NCBI GenBank assembly: GCA_026225215.1
Contig: JAMFSI010000031.1
Location: 19,224 to 83,223 of the forward strand
Source of the DNA: Sphingomonas palustris
Lineage (GTDB): Bacteria; Pseudomonadota; Alphaproteobacteria; Sphingomonadales; Sphingomonadaceae
Reading direction: 5' to 3'
DNA: 64,000 nucleotides
Positions within the stretch are counted from its first letter, which is position 1. Every line of letters begins with the position of its first letter. The position numbers and the translations under genes were made by a program. Under the pieces are notes generated by a model. It was not told the DNA's origin, ran no database searches, and saw nothing but the letters and a program-made list of their open reading frames with translations. Positions 7,741 to 16,377 of the stretch are shown piece after piece.

Positions 7741-10146
7741 TTAAAACTTGGTGCCGATTTTCACGCCGAATTCCTGTGGCTTGATGGGATAATCGCGCGC
7801 AAAATTGCCGCAAATCGAGGGCACACAGACCGTGTTGATGCTTAAAATACCGCGTTCATCAAACGCATTTTGCACGAACGCCTCGAATGTATAGGTTCCT
7901 AAACGCCCCCCCACCGCGAAATCCACCGTGGAAAAGCCGGCTGTGTTCGGTAGCAAAGGGAGCCCGTTCGACCCGTTGGTCAGATATGCGCGCGTGCCTG
8001 ACTGGTGATTGACCGTCGCCTGCACATAGGCATTCACTCTGGCCACTGGAAATTCGTAGCGCGCGGTGATGTTGCCCTTGAAGCGTGGTTGGGTCGGCAA
8101 TGGCGTGCCCGCAGGCGCCGCGAGACCATTCACGCAATCGGGGTTGCCACTAGAGTTGAAGTTGCAGAATGGCGTGACCAACTTGGCATCGATATAGCTG
8201 GCCGAGCCCGACAAGGTAAACGGCGCCACGCGCAGGTTGAAATCGCCTTCCAGGCCTTTGATCCGGGCGTTACCGGCGTTATAGGTAGCTAATACACCCA
8301 CTTGTCCTGGCGGCGCGAGGCCGAATTGCACCCCATGCCAGTTTTCCAAGAAGGCGGCGAAATTCAGCGTCAGCTTGCGATCGAAAAACTGGCTCTTGGC
8401 GCCAATCTCGAAATTATCGAGCGTGTCCGACGTATATGGAGCCACGCCGACGATCCGGTTAATACCGCCCGGACGAAAGCCGGTGGAATAGGTGAAATAC
8501 ACCATGGCATCGCGTCGAATCTTATAGCTGAGGTTAACCTTGTGCGTTTCGCCGGTCTGTTTTGTCGTGTTGTTGAACAGCAGGCAAGTGTTCGGCTGGC
8601 AAGAAGGGGAGGTCGAGCCCGCCAGTCCGGAAAAGCCCGCGAGCGAATTGCGCGTAATAAAATAGCGCACCCCGGCGTCGATCGTCAGTTTGTCGAGAAT
8701 ATCATAAGAGGCATCGATGAACCCCGCATAATCGCGATCGACGCGATAGACTCGGGTGCAGAAAACGTCGTCGCCGCAACCCGGAACACTGGGCTCATAG
8801 CTGACCCCCGGGACATAAAGCGAACCTGACAAGCCGGGGATGATATAATCGGCATGGATCGCGTCGGTCTGCCGTTCCTGAAACAAGCCGGCGGTGACAT
8901 GCCATCTCTGGCCGGCGGGCGAACTGATCCGTAATTCGTTGGAAAGTTTGGAGTAATGGTCGATGCCGGTGTAGGTTTGCGTCGGATCGAGATTGGTTCC
9001 ATTCTGATTGAAGAACGTCACATAGGCAGGATTTTCGGCATCGTAAGCCACCGTATAAGCGGAATAGTCCTGGGTGAAATCGGTGGTCCGTTCGAAATAG
9101 CCACCGGCATAGGTCAGTTCCCAATTGCTGATCTTACCATGAATCGTCATCGCCGCCTGATACCATTCGTCCGAGCCATGATCGGGGGCGTAATCCTGTA
9201 CCTGCAGATCACCGACCGCCGGATCGAACAGATAGGTGCCGTGCGTCTTCTGGTGCTGATAGATGACCGAGGGAGTTACGGTCCAATTATCATCGAGATC
9301 GATGCCCAGCGCTGCGCGGCCACCGGCGGTTTCGGTATCGTTGAAGTTCTTCTTGACGAAAGCTGCATTGTTGACAGTGTAGGGTACCGTATTACCGGCT
9401 TCGTTCAGCACTTGATACGTGCGCGTACCCGGCACATTGCTGACGAAGCCGCCGTCACGTTCGTAAAAGGCATTGGCGCGGAACGCTATATTGTTGCTCA
9501 AGGGAATATTGATGAATCCGTCGATGGTGCCACCCGAGGAATTGGCGCCCCTGCCGAAAGTAGTCCCGGTAAGGTCGATCCCGGCTTCGAATTTGTTGGG
9601 GTTTGGTTTGTTGGTGATGAGGCGCAGCGTACCCGACAGCGAACTGGAGCCGAACAGCGTCCCTTGAGGGCCCGAGAGTGCCTCCACGCGTTCCATGTCG
9701 TAAATATGAAGATCCGGCGCGCCCCCGATCGTCGTGAGCGGCACCTCGTCGACATAGAGCGCGCTGGTTGGTTGCGGGCCGCTGTGACTGCCGTTCGCGT
9801 CCGCACCGCTGGAGACACCGCGAAAATAGATTTGTGACTGTCCCGGGCCATAGGACTGATAACTGACGCTCGGCAGCAGCTTGGCGTAATCGTCAAAACT
9901 GGTGACGTCATGCTCTTCGAGTTTTTTTGCGTTCAGCGCCTGGATGCTGATCGGGACATTCTCGATATTTTGCTCGCGCTTTTGCGCGGTCACGACGATC
10001 TCTCCACTATCGGCTGCCGGCGCGGTCGGCGGCGGAGTTGTGTCAGCCAGCGCCGGGCTGGCAGCAAGAACCGTCCCACTGAGCAGCACCGCCATCGCTG
10101 TGCACTTCGGTTTGCATGATGCCCGGCTCGCGAATTGCCCCCGCAT
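7741..10146 (-). CDS. TonB-dependent outer-membrane receptor
   Basis: An 801-residue TonB-dependent receptor. A signal peptide with hydrophobic core 'AMAVLLSGTVLAASPALA' is followed by a Pro-rich stretch, the TonB-box region 'GEIVVTAQKREQN', a plug with 'VPISIQALNAKK' and 'LSGPQGTLFGSSSLSG', and a barrel ending in the C-terminal aromatic 'KIGTKF'. The ATG at 10146 is preferred over a more upstream in-frame start because an AGGGG motif precedes it and the signal peptide then begins correctly. It is divergent from a TPR-sulfotransferase over 172 bp, a recurrent sphingomonad pairing, so a shared regulatory region is likely. Ligand unknown. Confidence 0.93.
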   Translation of the reverse strand: MRGQFASRASCKPKCTAMAVLLSGTVLAASPALADTTPPPTAPAADSGEIVVTAQKREQNIENVPISIQALNAKKLEEHDVTSFDDYAKLLPSVSYQSYGPGQSQIYFRGVSSGADANGSHSGPQPTSALYVDEVPLTTIGGAPDLHIYDMERVEALSGPQGTLFGSSSLSGTLRLITNKPNPNKFEAGIDLTGTTFGRGANSSGGTIDGFINIPLSNNIAFRANAFYERDGGFVSNVPGTRTYQVLNEAGNTVPYTVNNAAFVKKNFNDTETAGGRAALGIDLDDNWTVTPSVIYQHQKTHGTYLFDPAVGDLQVQDYAPDHGSDEWYQAAMTIHGKISNWELTYAGGYFERTTDFTQDYSAYTVAYDAENPAYVTFFNQNGTNLDPTQTYTGIDHYSKLSNELRISSPAGQRWHVTAGLFQERQTDAIHADYIIPGLSGSLYVPGVSYEPSVPGCGDDVFCTRVYRVDRDYAGFIDASYDILDKLTIDAGVRYFITRNSLAGFSGLAGSTSPSCQPNTCLLFNNTTKQTGETHKVNLSYKIRRDAMVYFTYSTGFRPGGINRIVGVAPYTSDTLDNFEIGAKSQFFDRKLTLNFAAFLENWHGVQFGLAPPGQVGVLATYNAGNARIKGLEGDFNLRVAPFTLSGSASYIDAKLVTPFCNFNSSGNPDCVNGLAAPAGTPLPTQPRFKGNITARYEFPVARVNAYVQATVNHQSGTRAYLTNGSNGLPLLPNTAGFSTVDFAVGGRLGTYTFEAFVQNAFDERGILSINTVCVPSICGNFARDYPIKPQEFGVKIGTKF

Positions 10147-10318
10147 GGATTTGTTACCCCTGTTATGAATTATGACATGTCGGCGACATGCTGTTACCAA
10201 GCGTATCGGAAAGCAAGCGCCGTGGTGCATTGCAGCATCGCAGAGGCGCAAAGCAGGAACACACTGTTACCATAAAGCCGCAGTGGTGTCGGCCGACGGC
10301 ATTCGTTAGGAACGCGCC

Positions 10319-11884
10319 ATGCCCAGTACCGCCATCAACAACCAGCTATCGGCCGCCGCCCGCGATCCACATTTGTTGCAGGCGGCGCTGGCTCTCCATC
10401 AGAACCGATTGGGCGACGCCGAGCCGCTGTTGCGGCAGCATCTTAAGGCCAACCCCTGCGACGTTGCCGCGATCCGCATGCTGGCCGAACTGGCCGCGCG
10501 CATTGGTCGGACGCAGGATGCCGAGACCTTGCTGCGCCGCGCGCTGGAGCTTGCTCCCGATTTCGGCGCGGCGCGGGTCCATCTGGCCACCGTGCTTTAT
10601 CACAGGAACCAGCCGATCGAGGCGCTGGCGCAGCTCGATCGGCTGGAGTTGGGGCGCGACGACGATAATCCCAACTTGCGCGCCGCAGTATTCAACCGGT
10701 TGGGCGAGTTCGAACAGGCCCTCGCGCTTTACGAAGCGACTCTGGCCAAGCATCCCCGTAGCGCCAAGGTTTGGCTATCCTACGGCCATGTCCTGAAAAC
10801 AGTGGGTCGTCTGGAAGACGGCGTTGCCGCCTATCGCTGCACGCTGGAGCTCGAACCAGGCCATGGCGAGGCTTGGTGGTCGATGGCCAATCTGAAGACG
10901 GTCGCCTTCACCGAGGCCGACCGCGCTGCGATGGCGCAAGCGTTGGCCAGCAGCGATCTCCCCGCCGAAGATCGCTTTCACCTCGAATTCGCGCTGGGCA
11001 AGGCCTGGGAAGATGCGGGCGATCCGGTCCGGGCCTTTGCCTGCTACGCCGATGGCAATGCCCACCGCCGCGCGCTGATCCACTATGATGCCGATGAAAC
11101 CACCCGCCGCGTGGACCGCATGATCACCGCTTTCGATAAGGGTTATTATGCCACGCAACAGGGTTCGGGCTTCGCCGCCTCCGATCCGATCTTTATCGTT
11201 GGTCTGCCCCGCTCGGGATCGACGCTGATCGAGCAGATACTGGCTAGCCACAGCCAGATCGAGGCGATCGCCGAGCTACCGGATATTCCAGAATTATGGA
11301 CAAAGCTAGGCGAGAGCGGCATCGCTGCGCTGGGTGACGGGCAACGGGGCGGCCTCGGCAAGGAATATCTGCAAAGGGTGGCCCCGCAGCGCAAGACCGC
11401 CCGCCCTTATTTCATCGACAAGCTACCGAACAACTGGCTTTATGTCGGCTTTATCAAGGCGATCCTGCCCAAGGCCCGCATTATAGATGCCCGGCGCCAT
11501 CCCCTATCTGCTGGATTTGCCAATTTCCGTCAGCATTTCGCCCGCGGCCAGCATTTCACTTACGACCTGACCGATATCGGCCGATATTACCGCGATTATC
11601 TGCGGTTGATGGATCATTTCGACGCCACCCTGCCGGGTGCGATTCACCGCGTCGAATACGAACGCATGGTCGAAGACAGCGAGCGCGAAATCCGCAGCCT
11701 GCTCGCTGCGCTCGACTTGCCCTTCGAAGAATCCTGCCTGCAGTTCTACGCCAACGACCGCCCTGTCCGCACCCCCTCCGCGCAACAAGTCCGTTCCGCC
11801 ATCTATCGCCAGGGGACCGAAAATTGGCAGCCCTTTGCGCAATGGCTGGGCCCGTTGCGTGAGGCGCTGGGCGAGCCGACTTAA
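10319..11884 (+). CDS. TPR-repeat sulfotransferase
   Basis: A 521-residue two-part protein. Residues about 15-215 are tetratricopeptide repeats ('LLRQHLKANPCDVAAIRMLA', 'ALELAPDFGAARVHLATVLY', 'AYRCTLELEPGHGEAWWSMA'). Residues about 285-515 are a sulfotransferase domain with the PAPS 5'-phosphosulfate loop 'GLPRSGSTLIEQILASHS' and a 3'-phosphate-type 'ARRHPLSAGFANFRQHF'. The family transfers sulfuryl groups from PAPS; TPRs usually hold a protein partner. Its divergent position next to a TonB receptor is typical in sphingomonads, but the acceptor is unknown. Confidence 0.88.
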   Translation: MPSTAINNQLSAAARDPHLLQAALALHQNRLGDAEPLLRQHLKANPCDVAAIRMLAELAARIGRTQDAETLLRRALELAPDFGAARVHLATVLYHRNQPIEALAQLDRLELGRDDDNPNLRAAVFNRLGEFEQALALYEATLAKHPRSAKVWLSYGHVLKTVGRLEDGVAAYRCTLELEPGHGEAWWSMANLKTVAFTEADRAAMAQALASSDLPAEDRFHLEFALGKAWEDAGDPVRAFACYADGNAHRRALIHYDADETTRRVDRMITAFDKGYYATQQGSGFAASDPIFIVGLPRSGSTLIEQILASHSQIEAIAELPDIPELWTKLGESGIAALGDGQRGGLGKEYLQRVAPQRKTARPYFIDKLPNNWLYVGFIKAILPKARIIDARRHPLSAGFANFRQHFARGQHFTYDLTDIGRYYRDYLRLMDHFDATLPGAIHRVEYERMVEDSEREIRSLLAALDLPFEESCLQFYANDRPVRTPSAQQVRSAIYRQGTENWQPFAQWLGPLREALGEPT

Positions 11885-12009
11885 GCAACTACCGGGTGAC
11901 CCGCATATCGGGGCGGGAAATGCCGGGATGATCCCAAATGGGAATAGCCTTGCTGGCGTTCCTGTGGTGTCGTCGCGGCTACACCAGAATAGCAAGGGAT
12001 AGGCAGAGC

Positions 12010-12816
12010 ATGGATTTGGCACTCAAGGGCAGGCGCGTGCTCGTCACCGGCAGCAGCAGCGGCATTGGCGAAGCCATCGTCCATATGCTGGCCGACGAAG
12101 GCGCCGCGGTGGTTGTCCATGGCCGCAACCGTGAGCGGGCAGAGAAGGTCGCCAAGGAGATCAACGCAGTCGGTGTAGCGATCGGCGAGCTGGCCACCGA
12201 TGAACTGGTGGCCTCGGTGCATGCCGAAGCGACGGCGGCTTTGAGTGGCAACATCGAGATTCTGATCAACAATGCCGGCGGCAACGCGGCGGGAAATACC
12301 TCGAAATCGCCTGCCGACATCAGCATCGACGATTTCATAGCCAATTATCGCGCCAATACGCTTGGTGCGGTGCGGCTGTGTCAGCTTTGCGTGCCGGATA
12401 TGGTCGCCGCCAAATTCGGGCGGATCATCAATGTCTCCAGCGCGGTCGCGGTTCAGCCCAACAATATGGGCGCCGATTATTCGGCAGCCAAGGCGGCGCT
12501 GAACAATTTTACCGTCAGTCTGGCAGGATCGCTCAAGGGCGTGGGTGTCACCGCCAACATCCTGTCCCCCGGCATTATCATGGTCGACGGCCTGCTGCGC
12601 AGTGGCCGGCAGCGGTTCGGCGATCCCGATATGAGTTTCCAGGAAGTCAGCGACCGTTTCGCCTCCGAAAAAGTATTCGACATGCCACCGGTGGGCCGGG
12701 TCGGCATGCCACGCGAACTGGCGATGGTCGCCTGCATGCTCGCCAGCCCGTTGCAGGGCTTTATCACCGGCGCCAATTATCGCGTCGATGGCGGGCAAGT
12801 CCGCAGCCTGAACTAA
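12010..12816 (+). CDS. Short-chain dehydrogenase/reductase (SDR)
   Basis: A 268-residue classical SDR. The cofactor motif TGxxxGxG is 'TGSSSGIGEAI' (about 14-24) and 'NNAG' follows near residue 87. The catalytic Ser is in 'INVSSAVA', and the YxxxK motif is 'YSAAKAALN'. It ends 'ITGANYRVDGG', the usual SDR C-terminal strand. The start at 12010 fits the Rossmann strand; an earlier in-frame ATG adds a basic, unconserved tail. The DapB-like gene follows after 45 bases on the same strand and is probably co-transcribed, suggesting two consecutive redox steps on one substrate. Substrate unknown. Confidence 0.9.
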   Translation: MDLALKGRRVLVTGSSSGIGEAIVHMLADEGAAVVVHGRNRERAEKVAKEINAVGVAIGELATDELVASVHAEATAALSGNIEILINNAGGNAAGNTSKSPADISIDDFIANYRANTLGAVRLCQLCVPDMVAAKFGRIINVSSAVAVQPNNMGADYSAAKAALNNFTVSLAGSLKGVGVTANILSPGIIMVDGLLRSGRQRFGDPDMSFQEVSDRFASEKVFDMPPVGRVGMPRELAMVACMLASPLQGFITGANYRVDGGQVRSLN

Positions 12817-12861
12817 ACAACATAAGGGCATCAGCCCGCCATATTGGGAAGAGGCATCATC

Positions 12862-13914
12862 ATGTCGAAAGAGAAATATCGCGTCATCCAGTGGGCCACC
12901 GGCACCGTCGGCAGCGCCGCGCTCAAATATTTCATCGAAAACCCGGTGACCGAACTGGTCGGGCTCTACGTCACCAATCCTGATAAAGTCGGCAAGGATG
13001 CCGGCGATCTGGTCGGGCTGGCCAAGACCGGGGTAATGGCGACCGATGACGTCGAGGTGCTGCTGGCGATCGATGCCGATTGCGTGCTGTTTTCTCCCGC
13101 CCAGGCACCCGGAAATCTCGATATCATCTGCCGTATGCTCGCTGCGGGCACGAATGTCGTCTCGCCGGCGGGCCCGTTCCTGCCCAATAAATGGTATCCG
13201 GACGAAACCGCGAAGATCGAAGCGGCCTGCGCCGAAGGAAAGAGCTCCTTTCATGGCTGCGGCGTACACCCCGGCTTTTCCGGCGACATCCTGCCGATCA
13301 CCTTGTCGCGATTGATGAACCGCGTCGATTGCATCGAGGTGTCCGAGATCATCGACAAGGTTCGCAACCCGATGATCTATACCGAGATGATGGGCTTCGG
13401 GCTCGATCCCGAGGAACTGCTCGCCAATCCACGGCGCTCGCCTGAGACGTACAAAGCTTTCTATTCGTCGATGGCGATGATCGCCGAGAGCCTGGGCAAG
13501 GAGATCGAGAAGGTCACGGTCCGGTTCGAGGTCTCGAAGGCGAAGAAGGACATCAAGCACCTCTACGGCGAAGTGAAGGCTGGGACTGTCGGCGGCCAGC
13601 ATTATGAATGGACCGCCTGGTCCGAAGGCGCCCCGTTGATCGTCTATCACTTCTATTGGCAGCTCGGCGAAGACCTCGACCCACTATGGCAGGAAGGCGA
13701 AGCGCGCTACCGCGTCGTCATCAAGGGCGATCCACCACTCGAATGCAATCTGATGGGCGGCAAGGATGCCGATGGCCGCCATCCGTTCCTCGGGCTGCCC
13801 TGGACCGGGCTGGTCGGCTGCACCGTCGTCCCACAGATATGCGATGCCGCGCCGGGGATCATCAGCCATCTCGATCTGGGTGTGGTTCAGCCGAGGGGGT
13901 TGGTGCGCAGGTAA
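12862..13914 (+). CDS. DapB-like NAD(P)-dependent dehydrogenase
   Basis: A 350-residue member of the dihydrodipicolinate-reductase-like group that includes 2,4-diaminopentanoate dehydrogenase. The N-terminal Rossmann fold shows 'RVIQWATGTVGSAALKYF', and 'ADCVLFSPAQ' and 'AAGTNVVSPAGPF' match the DapB-type core. The C-terminal substrate domain includes 'HGCGVHPGFSGDILPITLS' and 'GLPWTGLVGCTVVPQICDA'. The ATG at 12862 follows GAAGAGG at good distance. The family reduces imines or oxidises amines or secondary alcohols with NAD(P). The same family is frequent in actinobacterial and sphingomonad catabolic clusters without assigned substrate. It lies just downstream of an SDR. Confidence 0.82.
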   Translation: MSKEKYRVIQWATGTVGSAALKYFIENPVTELVGLYVTNPDKVGKDAGDLVGLAKTGVMATDDVEVLLAIDADCVLFSPAQAPGNLDIICRMLAAGTNVVSPAGPFLPNKWYPDETAKIEAACAEGKSSFHGCGVHPGFSGDILPITLSRLMNRVDCIEVSEIIDKVRNPMIYTEMMGFGLDPEELLANPRRSPETYKAFYSSMAMIAESLGKEIEKVTVRFEVSKAKKDIKHLYGEVKAGTVGGQHYEWTAWSEGAPLIVYHFYWQLGEDLDPLWQEGEARYRVVIKGDPPLECNLMGGKDADGRHPFLGLPWTGLVGCTVVPQICDAAPGIISHLDLGVVQPRGLVRR

Positions 13915-14027
13915 GCGGGCGATCTCTCAAGCGGGCAGCGTAATATGTGAATCACGCGCCCGCTCTCAGTTTCTGTTGCCGCATCGTTTGTCGTCAAAAA
14001 CCGGTACCCACTTTTTGGCGCGATGCG

Positions 14028-14747
14028 CTAGCTGTTGGTACCCACCGTCCAGGTGGCGCTGATTATGCCGGCGTGCCGCGCCAGATGATCGGCAATAAGG
14101 TCGAGATCGACCGGATTGGCGCTGCTGGGCACAAGCTCGGCGGCCAGTTCTACCGTGGTTTCGCTCTCCGATAATGTTTCGATATCGCGGATCGGGTAAT
14201 GCAGCCGCTCCAGCTCTTCGAACAATTGATCGCGGGCCAGCGAAACCAGTTCGGGCGGGCAGATCACATGAACGCGGTAGACCGCCTCGGTGCCCTCGGG
14301 TGAAATCGGGCTGCGATTGACGAAATGGACCAGTGGCCGCAGCAGCGTATTGCCGGCGAGGATGAAGGCGGCGACCAGTACCGCTTCGGCCAGCCGCCGA
14401 CCGCCGGCAAATGACCCTACCGCCGCTGACGCCCAGAGCGTTGCCGCAGTATTGAGCCCACGGACCTGCGCGCCCTCCTTCATGATCACCCCTGCGCCCA
14501 GAAAACCGATGCCCGAGACGATGTAGGAAATCACGCGGACACCGCCGTCGGCACCGCCCGTGCGCAGGCCGAGATCCACGAAAGCCGCAGCCCCCACCGC
14601 CACCAGGACATTGGTCCTGAGCCCGGCGGTGCGCTGGCGCCACTGCCGCTCCAGGCCGATCGCGGCGCCCAGCACAAAGGCGGTCGAAAGACAGATGAAA
14701 CTGACGAGGAGCGCGCCGGGGTCGAAGGTGAATGTCGAGGTGTCCAC
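14028..14747 (-). CDS. MgtC/SapB family membrane protein
   Basis: A 239-residue protein with the MgtC transmembrane domain. Visible are 'LSTAFVLGAAIGLERQWRQR' and 'RTAGLRTNVLVAVGAAAFV', then 'IGFLGAGVIMKEG', 'RGLNTAATLWASAAVGS' and a further helix up to about 140. A soluble ACT-like C-terminal domain follows (about 155-239). The GTG at 14747 follows GGGAGA at 7 bases and is preferred; an ATG at 14777 is the alternative. MgtC proteins are linked to low-Mg2+ survival and inhibition of F1Fo ATP synthase, although many alphaproteobacterial members are uncharacterised. No Mg2+ leader was recognised upstream. Confidence 0.88.
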   Translation of the reverse strand: MDTSTFTFDPGALLVSFICLSTAFVLGAAIGLERQWRQRTAGLRTNVLVAVGAAAFVDLGLRTGGADGGVRVISYIVSGIGFLGAGVIMKEGAQVRGLNTAATLWASAAVGSFAGGRRLAEAVLVAAFILAGNTLLRPLVHFVNRSPISPEGTEAVYRVHVICPPELVSLARDQLFEELERLHYPIRDIETLSESETTVELAAELVPSSANPVDLDLIADHLARHAGIISATWTVGTNS

Positions 14748-14907
14748 GCAATCATCTCCCAGCTTCGCGGCACGCACCTATCCCCTGTTGGCTGGCCCCT
14801 GTCAAAGTCGCAAATCGGCAAAGGACGGCTTGTAATAAGCGGCGAAAAGCCTCACTCCATCATCAAGTTCTGGGCATGAATCCCGCGAGCAAAAGAGCAT
14901 CGTCGTC

Positions 14908-15747
14908 ATGGTCCTAGCCCCGTCCCGCGCCGCGCTCCGCCATCTCGGGCAACCCGATGTCATGCCGCTGGGCACGCTCCATGAAGAGGGCCCGATCGTG
15001 GTGCGGGCGCGGGTGCTCGGCGCGCGGATCGATACCCATGCGCTGATCGACAATGGCGCCATCGGTGATCTCGCCCGCGCCGCCGGGCTCAGCTTCGTGT
15101 TCCGCTATGGCGCCGTCGTCACCTTTGGCGCAGCGCAAGCCGGCATCGACGAATTCGATGCGGCGCTGTTGCCGCATGTGGTCGAGCCGGTGTCGGGCGG
15201 GGATGTCGAGTCGGCCGATGTCGCCTTCCACCGGCAGGCGAGCGACAAGATCGGCACCGATGGCCAGATCCTGCTCGCCGACACCAGCGAAGCGCGATTG
15301 CTGCTCGTGGCGATCGTCCTCGCACGCAGTGTCGGCCTGTCGCGCGATGAGGATCTGGTGTCCGAAGCCTTCGATCAGATCGCCCCGCTGGTCACCGAAT
15401 TGCGCCAGACCGGCAATATCAGTTTCCCGATCCGGCAGGCGATGCGGATGGTCGGCGAAGTGCTCGGTGCGCGGCATCGGGTGATGGGCACGGTGCAGGC
15501 CGATGAACGCCCTGACGTGCTCTGGGACAATCCCGAACTCGACCGGCTCTACGCCCGGCTTGAGGCCGAATATGAACTCGACGACCGCGCCGAGGTACTC
15601 GAGCATAAATTCGTTGCGCTGGGCGATTTCGCTGAGGTGCTGCTCGACATCGTTCAGGTCAAGCGTGCTTTCCGGCTGGAACTCGCGGTGATCGCGCTGA
15701 TCGCTTTTGAAATCCTGCTGGCGCTCGTCAGCATGGCGCATCGTTAA
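14908..15747 (+). CDS. RMD1/YagE (DUF155) family protein
   Basis: A 279-residue protein of the RMD1 family, named from the yeast mitochondrial protein and common but uncharacterised in bacteria. Family signs are the central 'GAVVTFGAAQAGIDEFDAAL' region, a long charged helical segment ('LYARLEAEYELDDRAEVLE') and the C-terminal membrane segment 'LELAVIALIAFEILLALVSM' with only a few residues after it. It would be tail-anchored in the inner membrane. It is transcribed divergently from the MgtC-like gene. No function is assigned beyond family membership. Confidence 0.8.
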   Translation: MVLAPSRAALRHLGQPDVMPLGTLHEEGPIVVRARVLGARIDTHALIDNGAIGDLARAAGLSFVFRYGAVVTFGAAQAGIDEFDAALLPHVVEPVSGGDVESADVAFHRQASDKIGTDGQILLADTSEARLLLVAIVLARSVGLSRDEDLVSEAFDQIAPLVTELRQTGNISFPIRQAMRMVGEVLGARHRVMGTVQADERPDVLWDNPELDRLYARLEAEYELDDRAEVLEHKFVALGDFAEVLLDIVQVKRAFRLELAVIALIAFEILLALVSMAHR

Positions 15748-15765
15748 GACCAGAATAGCGCAGCT

Positions 15766-16377
15766 TCAGCCTCCGCCTGGCCTGACAGCAAACAACGGCA
15801 ATTCGGCTAAGGCGGGGCCTAGCTCGCGGCTATGCTGCGGCCCGCCGGGAATATCGGCGGCATCGACCGCCATCGCTGCACAATAGCTGGAATCAAAGCC
15901 ATCGCGTAGTTCGACCGGCTCCTGGAAGCCGACGCGCTGGATGGGAACGCCGGTCTGCCTGGCCCAGCGATTGAGGGCTGCCTCGGCCTCGCTGGCGATG
16001 ATGAAGCAGGTGCGATGCCCGGCAAGGTCGCTGGCGTGCTGAAACGGCGCGTCGGTGCGCACCAGCAAAACTTGCCGGCTGACCACGACCGGTTGCCCAG
16101 CTTGCAACTTTGCCGCCGGCGAGACGACGGCGAGTTCGGCGGAACTCAGCACCGCCAGCCTATCGTTATGGGCATCGCGCAGATCATCGATGCGGCGGTA
16201 GGGACGAAAGGCAATCCCGCCTCTCTCCTTGTCTGCAGCTTGGCGGCACAAATCGACCGCCACGCCGCGCCATACGCCGTCATCACCCCGCTCGGCGATG
16301 CCCGGCCGCTCGACTGCACCGCAGCGCAGCGGTGCCGGTGCCGCTGCCGACGCTAACGCCAGCAATACCGCGATCAT
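15766..16377 (-). CDS. Small periplasmic solute-binding-like protein (SBP family 3 type)
   Basis: A 203-residue protein with a short N-terminal signal ('MIAVLLALASAAAPAPLRC') and a sequence resembling type 3 periplasmic binding proteins ('VWRGVAVDLCRQAA', 'VVVSRQVLLVRTDAPFQHASDLAGHRTCFI'). At about 180 mature residues it is shorter than the usual 220-250. Its ATG overlaps the stop of the upstream phosphoesterase gene (ATGA), so the two are translationally coupled. No ABC permease or ATPase is adjacent, so a ligand-sensing or accessory role with the phosphoesterase is more likely than classic transport. That role is inference. Confidence 0.6.
   Translation of the reverse strand: MIAVLLALASAAAPAPLRCGAVERPGIAERGDDGVWRGVAVDLCRQAADKERGGIAFRPYRRIDDLRDAHNDRLAVLSSAELAVVSPAAKLQAGQPVVVSRQVLLVRTDAPFQHASDLAGHRTCFIIASEAEAALNRWARQTGVPIQRVGFQEPVELRDGFDSSYCAAMAVDAADIPGGPQHSRELGPALAELPLFAVRPGGG

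Noticed and set aside
11881..13650. 589-residue antisense ORF over the SDR and DapB-like genes
   Set aside because: It lies opposite two clear genes with recognisable motifs. Its composition (Arg/Asp/Gly/His rich) is typical of reverse-frame shadows in GC-rich DNA.
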